A stretch of DNA of 64,000 bases from positions 10,773,934 through 10,837,933 of the forward strand of contig OZ020616.1 in NCBI GenBank assembly GCA_963971575.1. Direction: 5' to 3'. The position numbers and the translations under genes are program-made. How positions within the stretch are numbered: the first letter of the stretch is position 1; each line of letters opens with the position of its first letter. This DNA is from Liopterus haemorrhoidalis (lineage: Eukaryota > Arthropoda > Insecta > Coleoptera > Dytiscidae). Below the pieces are notes generated by a model, which searched no databases, was not told the origin of the DNA, and was given only the letters and a program-made list of their open reading frames with translations. Shown piece by piece: positions 54,955-64,000 of this stretch.

Positions 54955-55345
54955 TATACATCAAGCAAGGCACCTTTAAAGATCTTTTGTCAATAATACA
55001 TAACGAAATATTTTCAAAATGGTGACATGAATGGGACAACTCCACTCAACAAGAAGGCTCATATTTCTACTCCATACAAACTCACGTAGCTGTAAAACCA
55101 TTGTTCAATAACTTACAGCTTGATAAGAAAACCATCTCAACAATCATCCGTTTTAATCAGTGCCACCCCGAAGTCCACTTGAACAAAATGTGATCAATTC
55201 CAACCTGTGCTCTTGTGGAGACCCAGGTACTGTTGAGCATATTTTATTCAACTGCCCCAGCAATTACCAACACTTCTACAAATTATACCGAGAACTAGGA
55301 AATTCAATTGAGACACCATTATCTATAAAAACTATTTTAACATGA
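54955..55345 (+). pseudogene. LINE C-terminus with zinc knuckle (Jockey/I-type)
   Basis: FSKW*HEWDNS (W...W after RNase H), then SYFYSIQTHVAVKPLFNNLQ, KKTISTIIRFNQC and, after a frameshift near 55160, NSNLCSCGDPGTVEHILFNC. The C.C....T.HIL..C pattern is the C-terminal knuckle of LINEs with an RNase H domain. RT and RNase H themselves are not present. Same type as 14690-14876 and 16424-16530. Confidence 0.75.
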
Positions 55346-55498
55346 CCAACTCCTGAAATATGCAGCACAATACTACTCTTTTTACATGCAATAAATAGAA
55401 ATGTGTAATTCATAATGCAGCTAAGCACTGGTGGAATGAGAAACCCAAGACAACAAACACAGAAGAAAACTATAAGAAATGAGTAACACAAATATCAG

Positions 55499-55625
55499 GA
55501 GCTTTCGTACTGCTACACCTTCAGGATACCGTTGCCCTCCGTGGTGTGTCTTCAGCGGCCCAAACAATAATATCCCAAGGAGCCAGATATGGACTATAAG
55601 GTGGATGATATGTAATTTGCCAGTA
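55499..55625 (-). pseudogene. Mariner-like transposase relic 2
   Basis: HPPYSPYLAPWDI and, in another frame, FGPLKTHHGGQRYPEGVAV correspond to HPPYSPDLAPSD..LFGPLK..LGGQRY of a mariner group. Shares GGATACCGTTG and AAGGTGGATGAT (plus strand) with relic 1. Confidence 0.6.
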
Positions 55626-56937
55626 GAAAGACTGCAGAAGATCCAGTGTTTATTAATTGCGGCTATTTTGCAGCTCCTATTTTATAAAATAGAATCACAT
55701 TACGGATTTCTATGCGTTTAAGCTGCGTAAACCTTTTAAATGGAAATAAACAAGTAACTGCGCAAATGTCAAGAATTTTGGAACGCACCAAATCATAATA
55801 AGAGAATAGAGAAATAACATAAATGCAATTTTGTTGTGCAATATCACCACATCCAATATAATAATCAGGCTAATAACTTAGTAATTCACTAACATATATA
55901 TCTTTAATACGTATACCAAAAAGCAAACTACCTTGATTGTTTGTTTTGAAAATATTGAACCCCAAAGTTTGTCTTAAACTTAAAAATTACGCTATTTTTC
56001 GTTCCAGTTTCATGTCTTTCCTGCAAAGGGCAATATTTTTTTAATGTTCATCATGCTTTTTTCTGTATCACAGGAAAAAGATTAACTTGAATATCCATGT
56101 TCCGATCAACAGCTGCTTTGGTTGTCGAGTTACAGACAGATATTTTGAATATTTTCCTACTGCTCTAACGAGTCGCGTCAGAAACCTTCAAACAAAAGGT
56201 GTATGACTACCTCTTTGACTATCTATTGACACTATCTCTTTGGATATTTAATATAACGGCCTAAAAATTTGTACTAGTTCATCCCTAGCATTGATCTATG
56301 ACCAGTTAAAATTTCTAACAAATCGAAGATGACTGAGCGTGGGTGATATCTAAAATCACACCACTTGACGTGGAATGATGCATGTTCTTTTGTATATATA
56401 GAGATTCAATTAATAGCCTTACTTTTGATCATTCTTCGTATTATTTATTTCTTATTTATTACGAACAGGTTATTTTCCTACTGCTAAGAAGCTATCATTC
56501 CTTTTTTACTAATACATCTCTGTTCGAATGTCTCTATCTCCATCCTTCATGGTTATTGAGAAAAGGATAGATGTATCGGATGTTATATCGGTGTCTATCC
56601 TTGTTTAGTGAAATGTCCTTTTGTTTGCCTGGGGGTACGTCACGAGTAGATAATCGCACATGCATATGGAGAGTAGGTACAGGTACAGACATATCTGTGT
56701 TAATGGGCACATGGAAGGCGAACAAAAACAACTTATTAAGAAATGCATTGGCCACCAGAGTGGTGTATGTGGACACTGTCACGTTATGGTGAATAATATT
56801 GTTAACAGTGGCGTTCGTACAATAATATTAATGAAGAAATATTAAGAATGTTTCAAACATTTTCCGTAACGTTCGTAAAGTTGAAAACGTTTAAGCCAGG
56901 TTCAAAGTGATCCTTGGATCTCGACCCTGCCGTTTTT
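55626..56937. other. Spacer, no gene recognised
   Basis: The open stretches at 56382-56845 have no recognisable motif and overlap on both strands. No TIR pair seen. Confidence 0.35.
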
Positions 56938-57999
56938 CTTTTTAGGGTTTTGTAGGTATGACCAAAAAACCCTTATACCGTCATTTTGTCGTATGTCTGT
57001 CTGTTTGTCTGTCTGTTCGGTAAAAATTGTAGCCAAACGGCTAAACCTAGATAGTTGAAATTTGGCATGCTTATACAACTCTTTGACCCGCACATAGGAA
57101 AAATACTAACACATCTAAAAAGCATATCCCTCTAAAAATATAAACAAATATATGCTCATCGAAAAAAAAAAATATTTTTTTACAATTCTGTGTAGGGTAT
57201 AAAATGAAAGCCCTTGGTACGTGGATTAACGATCAAAATTTTATTTTTGCAAAATAAATTATTTTAAGGCGAATTTTGCCAAAATTGAGCAAAAAAAAAT
57301 TTGTCCCACACTCTGTAGCCCAGATGGTTTAAACTAAAAATCTGAAAAAAATCTCAGTAATTTACATTGGTGTGAACCGGAATAGTACAACAGGAATTTT
57401 TGATCAGATTATGTTTTCGGAAAATAACGCATTTTTTGTGTTTTTAAGTAAAATATGTAATATATTTAATCCGCTATTTAACATAGTAAACGAGTGATCC
57501 TGTATAGCACAGTGGTAGCGTTCTCGCTTAGTGAGTTGAAACTACTGTAAGAAACTGTGTTCGAATCCCGTAAATTTTTATTTTTTCAGTTTTTTTTGCA
57601 TTTTGATTTTGTTTAAATTATTTTGTCAAAATTCTAGTTATATTTTGGTAAATGTTGCATTTAATTTTTAAAAGCGTAAATTTAATAACCACTGGGAAGT
57701 GTTGAAAGTATAATTTAATTCTATATTTGAAGGTATCAGAGGGCGAGGCTTATGATTTAAGCAACCAATGGAAGCCATAGGCGCAATTTTCAAAATCTTA
57801 ATGAACCTTGCTATATAAAAAAAAAAATACTGCACATATTTAGAAACTTAAATAATGGTATTAGGCATTCGAATTATAATTCATAAAAATATATTTTGAC
57901 ATAAAATTTGTTTTGGCATCCCAAATAATCATCACACAGTTAATAAATACCTGCGAAACCCTGAAATGTGTAAAAATTCACACTTCACATCAATTTTTT
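56938..57999 (+). mobile_element. HINE-A copy 7, full length
   Basis: T-run, AGGGTTTTGTAGGTAT at 56944, GTCT array (about 56991-57018), conserved block, tRNA-like segment (57492-57572), then ATACCTGCGAAACCCT, GTGTAAAAATTCACAC and CACATCAATTTTTT. Only about 24 bp separate it from copy 8. Confidence 0.85.
57492..57572 (+). ncRNA. tRNA-like segment in HINE-A copy 7
   Basis: A-box TAGCACAGTGG (57505-57515) and B-box TGTTCGAATCC (57558-57568), the best pair of the series. Cloverleaf arms are not complete. Confidence 0.6.
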
Positions 58000-58023
58000 A
58001 TTGTTCATTTTGATCCGTCTTCC

Positions 58024-59076
58024 TTTTTTAGGGTTTTGTAGGTATGACTAAAAAACCCTTATACCGTCATTTTGTCGTCTGTCTGTCTGTTCGGTAAAAA
58101 TTGTAGCCAAACGGCTAAACCTAGAGAGTTGAAATTTGGCATGCTTATACAACTCTTTAACCCGCATATAGGAAAAATACTAAAACATCTAAAAAACATA
58201 TCCCCTTACAAATATAAACAAATATGTGCTCATCGAAAAAAAATTATTTTTTTAAATTCTGATTAGAGTATCAAATGAAAGCCCTTGGTACGTGGATTAA
58301 CGAACAAATTTTTATTCTTGCAAAATAAATTATTTTGACGCGATTTTTTTCTAAATTGTGCAAAAAAAAAATGTCTCACACCTGTAGCCCAGATGGTTTA
58401 AACTAAAAATCTGAAAAAATTCTAATTAATGTACATTGGTGTGAACTGGAATAGTGCAACAGGATGTTTTGATCAGAATATGTTTTTGGAAAAAAACGCA
58501 TTTTTTGTGTTTTTTTTTTGCTAATAATGTACACAACTTATAGTTATGTAACAAACTAGAATAGAAGGTGTATCCTGGCGTAGTGATTATGTCGCTGGAT
58601 TCTTACTCAATTAAATCAGTTCGATCCGTGCGATAAGAGACATTAATATTTTTTGTTTTTTTTTTTGCATTTTTATTTTGTTTAAATTATTTTTTCAAAA
58701 TTCTAGTTATATTTTGGCTAATATTGCATTTAATTTTTAAAAGCGTAAATTTAATAACCAGTGGAAATTGTTGAACTTATAATTTAATTCTGTGTCAATA
58801 TACACGAAATCAGAGGGGCGGAGCTTATAACAACCAATGGAAGCAATAGGATCAATTTACAAAATCTTAATGAACCTTGCTATATATATAAAAAAAAAAA
58901 TAATACTGCACATATTTAGAAACCTAAATAATGGTATTAGTCATTCGAATTAAAATTAACAAAAGAGATATTTTAACATAAAATTTGTTTAGGCATCCCA
59001 AATAATCATCATTCACTTACTAAATACCTGCAAAACCCTGAAATGTGTGAAAACTCGCACTTCACATCAAATTTTT
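58024..59076 (+). mobile_element. HINE-A copy 8, full length, tandem to copy 7
   Basis: Same layout, starting AGGGTTTTGTAGGTAT at 58030 with only three GTCT units, tRNA-like segment at 58570-58640, and the ATACCTGCAAAACCCT, stem-loop (with changes), CACATCAAATTTTT end. Confidence 0.85.
58570..58640 (+). ncRNA. tRNA-like segment in HINE-A copy 8
   Basis: A-box-like TGGCGTAGTGA (58576-58586) and B-box-like AGTTCGATCC (58618-58627). Confidence 0.5.
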
Positions 59077-59499
59077 CAACACTTCGACGGATTTTATGGT
59101 TCCAATTTCCTCTTTTTTTTTATCTGAATCCGGTTTCGCAAAATTCCACGTCGGTTTGTACATAGACTAACGACCATAGTAGAGAAACATTTTAAAAATC
59201 ATAATATATTTTACTGCATGAAAATTTTTATATACAAATTTTGTTTTTTGTTTTCTTGTTAGGAAGTAAATCATTAAGAAAAAAAAAAATTGTTGCATAA
59301 ATTTTACAAAAAATTATACAACGTTTTTAAAACATAATGGGTCAAAAGTAGAAAACATATAAATATTATTAAAAAATACAATAAATTTTGTAAAATAGTA
59401 ATGAGTTGAGTATCTTTTATTCTTTATTACCGCGCATCTATTTTTCATAGATAGTAATAATATATCTTATTGGGGCATTATTTAGATTTCGCCATGTGT
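59077..59499. other. AT-rich spacer
   Basis: Nothing recognised. Confidence 0.3.
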
Positions 59500-60869
59500 C
59501 CGTTAGAGTCTAAATAATTCGCCTATATTTTTATATTTTTTTACTTTTATTTTTCTATCAATTTCATCCCAGAGGTTGTCTATGGCACTGTTTCTCAACC
59601 TTTTCTGGCATGGGACCCCCCCAAAATAACTTAAATATTGTGTGCCCCCTATATATATATGTATATGTGTATATATATATACATATATATATATACTTGC
59701 GAGGAAGTATAACGAGCTACTTGTTGAAATACAAAATACCCTGCTATTTCTTATTTTGTATATATATATAGGCTTACCATAATTATGAAACTCTAAACCG
59801 GGACAAGGACGGGAGCTAGGGCAAAGCAAAAAATTTAACCACAAACAATTGTTTTATTATTAAGTCTTACAAAAGAAATATGCAGATGGTCTTCTGCAGC
59901 AGAAAGTTAATTATTTTATTTATTGTACCAGTACAACAAATATTTTTAAGAACAGGTTCTAACTTATAAATTGTTGTTGCTATACCAATATAATTCAATA
60001 TTCATTTAGTTAATAATCGGGATTTATGAAAATGATTTAAAGAATAGTTTTGTTTCTCTAGTTATAGCCGATAGTGTATGCATGTATGTGTTTCTATATT
60101 TTCCATACAAGCACATTCTACATAACAATGACTTACATTATAAAATTAACAAAAATTTCTACAAATACCTTTCCAGTCGCTCCAATTTTGGTCTGCATGA
60201 AGACCAAACAATAAAGTCCACATTATAACACATTATTTCAAGTATTTTCTGCACTTTTATCACTTAAAAATAACTAAAAACGTCAGAAATAAATGAAGAC
60301 GCCACTTGCAAAAATCACGTATCACTACATATCAAGATGGTTAATCCTGATAAAGCTCATTAAGGAATATAGTCATTAACAATAAATACATAAGGAACAG
60401 AATTGCTTAAAATAATTCTTTATGAGAATAAACACATATATTAATATTTTATCAGTAGTATACAGGTGGTTGAAATTGAACTATCGGACCCAATACACTA
60501 TTTTTTTATTATTGAAGATGAGGTATAATGTTAAATTTGGAAGTTACTTGGTATCACATGATCTAAAATAGTTTATATTTTGTTACTTTGTATCTTTATA
60601 TAAATAGTTACACATTTTGATTGAGGATTTATTAAAATTTCAGAGCTATAGCGTTGGAGACACGGCCTATATGGTAAAATGGGAGGACAGAGGTGATAAT
60701 AGGATGACTTTTGGCCTATCAATGATAATTCTGAGATCTCAGAAAGGGATGAAAATTACTATTGGAAGTATAATGTAGTTATCTTTCGAGAATTTTATAC
60801 CGGTTATTTTTTTATTTACGGGTTCATTTGGAGGGCTAAGGTGTGTCCCCCCGGGCATTATGACCTTAA

Positions 60870-60896
60870 GGCCCAGTCTTTCCACCTTCATTTAAA
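60870..60896. mobile_element. Harbinger-type TIR remnant
   Basis: GGCCCAGTCTTTCCACCTTCA is the terminus of the MITE at 19276-19534 with one change; TTAA precedes it. The rest does not follow. Confidence 0.6.
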
Positions 60897-60922
60897 CCAC
60901 TAGGTAACTAATATAATAATAA

Positions 60923-60927
<5 letters not shown>

Positions 60928-60974
<47 letters not shown>
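60928..60974. repeat. (TA) dinucleotide array
   Basis: About 47 bp of uninterrupted TA. Shorter arrays are at 33365-33386, 52640-52659, 52898-52927 and 59652-59695. Confidence 0.95.
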
Positions 60975-60977
<3 letters not shown>

Positions 60978-61709
60978 GGAGCAAGGGAGGAATCTCAAGG
61001 TGTATCAATATAGAGGAAACACGATTTTTCTCGAAAAGACGATGTGTGAGCAAGTTGGGAAAAAAATTTGGTGACCAGAGTTTTCCCAAATAATTGGATG
61101 GTAGTATTTAAATTTTCGGAATAAACCGGAAGTACAGGAGGTATCAAGGACAACTTCGATTTTTTATATAGGAACGTATGGCGTGTTAGGTATAATTGGA
61201 TAAAACTTTTGAAAAAAAAAACAACTTTTACATAAACATGTTTTTCATATCTGTTACGATTACCTATAATGGCTTGCAAGTATTTTTATTTACAAGTGTT
61301 CCATTGTTCCAAGTTGCTTTCCATTTTCGCATCCTTACTCTTTAGCTAACAGTAGCTCGGAGCATAACAAAAAATATTGCAAGTTCAAGTCGTACCTACT
61401 TGAAAGTACTTGAAGTACCTCCAACGCGAACCGTTTTAATTAGTTTAAATTAGTTGTCAAAATAAGTATAATTTATTTTATTTAAGTTTAAAAGGTATAT
61501 TTTAATGGATATAAATTTCATATATTTATAAACATATCTTGCAAAATTGAGCGTTTTTCTATTATAATTTCATGCTTCGATTTTATATGACTTCGCGGCC
61601 CCCCGACGAAGCTTTCACGGCCCCCCGGGTGAGAAACGCTGCTCTATGGGATTTAAATCAAGGCTTTGAGCTGGCCACTTCAACACATTAATTTTATTGA
61701 CTCTAAACC

Positions 61710-62027
61710 AGCGTTTCCCAACCTTTTTTTATGGCGGACCAGCAAGCGACCTAGAAAAAATTCGCGGACTGGCAAGTTTAGAAAGTAATTTGTATCGCAA
61801 AAGTTTTCTATTTTTTATTACACTGATTACAAACACAAAAAAAACAGAAAATAAAAGGTCACATATAATTACTTAAAAAAGAAACAAATTATTAGTTAAG
61901 CAATTAACAGATTAAGGACCGAGATTTTCATCTCAAAATTACATGGGTTATAACTTATTAGGCGAATAAGTAAAAAAATATTTCGCGGACCGAGGCCGGT
62001 CCACGGATCGGCGGCTGAGAAACACTG
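61710..62027. mobile_element. 318-bp hAT MITE with CTCTAAAC/CTCTAACC duplication
   Basis: Termini CAGCGTTTCCCAACC and GGCTGAGAAACACTG; flanks 61702-61709 and 62028-62035 match 7 of 8. GCGGAC subterminal words on both sides. Confidence 0.85.
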
Positions 62028-62209
62028 CTCTAACCCAATTTTTAAACTTCGGAGGTGTGTTTCAGGTCGTTGTCATGCTGGAAAATCCACTTTAGGGACA
62101 CGTTTTCTTCAGCAAATGGTAACATATCACATTCCAATATATTTTTATAATATAGTTTGTCCATTACCTATGCCACTGATTTTATTTAATTGTATTAATT
62201 AAAGATTGT

Positions 62210-62423
62210 ATTAGCCGGAGGAACGCGGTAAGCAAGATAAGCAAGGCATTAGGGCGCTTGATGCCAGAGGGCGCGCCAAGGTTAAAGGACCTTTTTTTAG
62301 GTCTTCATTTGGAATTTAGAAGCGAAGACCTTTTTTTTAGGTCTTCACTTAAAATTTTGCCGTCTCTGGGGGCGCTTCATTAAATCTTGGATAAAGGCGC
62401 CAAAGACCCTCGCTCCGGCCCTG
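62210..62423. mobile_element. hAT-like element, left end degraded
   Basis: The right end GCTCCGGCCCTG (62412-62423) is hAT-like; the left side begins CCGGAGGAACG, its inverse lacking the first bases. AGGTCTTCA words are repeated inside. No duplication seen. Confidence 0.5.
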
Positions 62424-62560
62424 CTTCACCGTCATATTTAGGTATTAATTCTTTATTATCATTGCTTAAATATCCCCCTTGGCATTTTTAATCTTCAAAA
62501 TTATTACCCAGAACACAAAAAAATCAACTATTACAACAATATTCCCAAGTTATACTGAAT

Positions 62561-63227
62561 AAAAAAAATCAGCTGTGGCCACCACAGGACCGACCGCCAT
62601 CATAAAATTCCTATATAAAATAATGTATTTATTTAGCAGCAGAGTAGAAATAACTTGGCCTAATATTTTCTAACAGAGATATTATTTATCATGACCATGG
62701 AAACGTTACATATAAGTATGATAAAATTGAGACAAAAAATTTCTAGAAATGTTACAGAAATTATTCGAAATTTTTCGTTTTATCAAAAAACGTCTCCAGT
62801 AAATGTTATTAGTTATTGCTTTTATAGCAACTTTTGTTCAATAAATTTTTTCGAAATATTTTTCCCTTGTGAAATATTCACAAAAATCTTAAAATCGAAA
62901 CGAGTAAACTCCCATTTTTAGTCAACCGATTTTTACCAAAAGTTGATAAACTCGTGCCATTTATAGCAGAAGCTTAAATATGAAGTTTCATAAAAATCCT
63001 TTCAGCCGAATTTGCTCTGCACGTGTACACAGACGGACAGATGGACAGACAGACAGACAGACAGACAGGCAGACAGACGGACGGACAGACAGACTGACAG
63101 ACATCATGATAAAAATAGTCAAAACGTTATGTAGGGACTTCAATTCGTGGAGATCCATCGAAATGTCAAAATCGGTATGATCACAATACCTCCCTTATAT
63201 ATATGTTGGCGGCCGGTAATAATTTTT
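62561..63227 (-). mobile_element. HINE-B copy 2, inverted
   Basis: A-run, CAGCTGTGGCCACC palindrome, GGACCGACCGCCATC, then conserved sequence, a GACA array (about 63033-63100) and, at the other end, ATGTTGGCGGCCGGTAA. Uninterrupted partner of 19705-21278. Confidence 0.75.
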
Positions 63228-64000
63228 GTTATACAAGTAACCCAGACGCAAGTTCAAGTAATTGTATAGAAAGGAAGTAAATGGAGCATTTTGGTTTTTG
63301 TTGAGACACAGAACTTAAAATTATAATTCTCTGAAAGCTACAAAACTTCACTTATGCCTCCGCCGTGTTTCAAAATATCGCAGTACATTTTGATGGTGTT
63401 TTATTTGAAGAAACAATTGATGAGATTGTTAATGACGATCACAACAGTGTTATTCCAGGGTATAAATAGCGTAATAAATCAAATTTAATAATTAATATCA
63501 CCGAACACCTTTTTAAATATAGAATGAACATATAATTCACATATTTTTAAAAAATTAGTTAAACTGTTATAATACAATGTAGTATATAAATTGACTAAAC
63601 AAAAGTTAAATAAAGTTATATTTTTATTTAATACACTGTGGAAACCAGTTATAATGAGTATCACAGGATCAAACATTTCTATTCCATTTTTAAAATAAAT
63701 TTCGCCACTGAATATTTAATTCAACACCGAAATATTAGGTTAAGATTCTCTTGGCATTTGGCTAAATAAATACTCCTGTTAAAATTCAACGTAACAGCAC
63801 ATGCGCGTTCAGTTAATATTAGCCTCTCTACAGGGTGAGTTAGCGCCTCGCGTTAACAAATATTGTATTAACGCTTACCTTAACAAATGCTCTTACAGAA
63901 TAGCATTTTTTTAATGACGTTAGACATGGAGTTAAAATAAAAATATTAACCTGACGCTAATTTTAACGCATTTCTTACAGAATACACCCGGACAACAGAT
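63228..64000. other. Spacer, nothing firm
   Basis: Near the end, CTTACAGAATACACCCGG (about 63975-63993) resembles the end of the 40071-42211 element. Left counterpart unclear. Confidence 0.3.

Larger units (their letters stand above)
59586..61641. mobile_element. 2056-bp hAT MITE copy with extra 1.3-kb interior
   Basis: Termini CACTGTTTCTCAACC and GGGTGAGAAACGCTG; flanks GTCTATGG (59578-59585) and CTCTATGG (61642-61649) match 7 of 8. Ends match 28628-29532, but about 1.3 kb between TA arrays (roughly 59670-60985) is additional and unrecognised apart from a Harbinger-type terminus. Confidence 0.8.
59500..62560 (-). pseudogene. Tc1-like transposase relic split by three hAT insertions
   Basis: Reading the minus strand: 62424-62560 upstream part; 62028-62209 with MDKLYYKNILECDMLPFAEE, WIFQHDNDLKHTSEV (second catalytic Asp); 61642-61709 with INVLKWPAQSLDLNPI; and 59500-59585 with DNLWDEIDRKIKVKKYKN. 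The pieces join in order across the hATs at 59586-61641, 61710-62027 and 62210-62423. The third catalytic residue lies on the duplication at the first hAT: one copy encodes Asp (GAC), the other Glu (GAG). The first catalytic Asp region is not readable. It is different from the CAGTATTGG Tc1 family. Confidence 0.8.

Noticed and set aside
56382..56845. Overlapping open frames as a host gene
   Set aside because: Short, on both strands, with no recognisable domain or splice-supported structure.
57492..57572. Functional tRNA in HINE-A copy 7
   Set aside because: Boxes match, but anticodon and acceptor arms cannot be folded convincingly by eye.
63830..63995. Complete MITE at the window end
   Set aside because: The right end resembles the 40071-42211 element, but the proposed left end (CAGGGTGAGTTAGC) is not a convincing inverse.

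Overview
This window looks like insect (arthropod) nuclear DNA: it is AT-rich, has no operons or bacterial signals, and consists almost entirely of transposable elements of kinds typical of insect genomes. I recognise no host protein-coding gene and no functional tRNA or rRNA gene. Every recognisable coding stretch is a transposon protein, and all but one are truncated, frameshifted or interrupted. The exception is a DD41D-type mariner transposase at 46089-47213.

Layout. 0-7.5 kb: two LINE reverse-transcriptase fragments, a 0.44-kb foldback with a hammerhead-like motif in each arm, the first copy of a GTCT-microsatellite repeat (called HINE-A here), and an Ac-type hAT element with a minisatellite nested in an older inverted-repeat element. 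7.5-16.5 kb: sparse, with an R4/Dong-like LINE N-terminus, several LINE relics and small TIR elements. 16.9-30.5 kb: three ISL2EU/Harbinger-like elements that keep the starts of a THAP protein and of a second protein on opposite strands, a perfect 78-bp-TIR MITE, a second GTCT family (HINE-B), HINE-A copies, a mariner and hAT MITEs. 31-39.8 kb: LINE, HINE-A, Tc1, Helitron-end, mariner and gypsy pieces. 40-42.2 kb: nested TIR elements. 43-51 kb: two DD41D mariners of 1307 bp each, a mariner deletion derivative, a tRNA-derived SINE, a Helitron helicase remnant and a second Tc1. 51.6-59 kb: HINE-A copies and a large hAT. 59.5-62.6 kb: a Tc1 relic split by three hAT elements. 62.6-63.2 kb: HINE-B.

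Insertion history can be read from target-site duplications and from interrupted versus uninterrupted copies. Eight hAT MITEs have 8-bp duplications with TA at positions 4-5 (Buster-type), while one has an Ac-type site. Two insertions (the AT-flanked ISL2EU-like element in HINE-B, and the TA-flanked 372-bp MITE in the ISL2EU-like element) have matching empty sites elsewhere in the window.

The least expected pattern is in HINE-A. These repeats have DINE-1/Helentron-associated architecture (T-run, 16-bp subterminal inverted repeat, GTCT array, second subterminal repeat, 3' stem-loop, T-run). At one fixed internal site each carries a different tRNA-like segment with recognisable A-box and B-box matches, while the sequence on either side stays highly similar. 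Hammerhead-ribozyme-like motifs recur at several separate loci. Both deserve computational follow-up.
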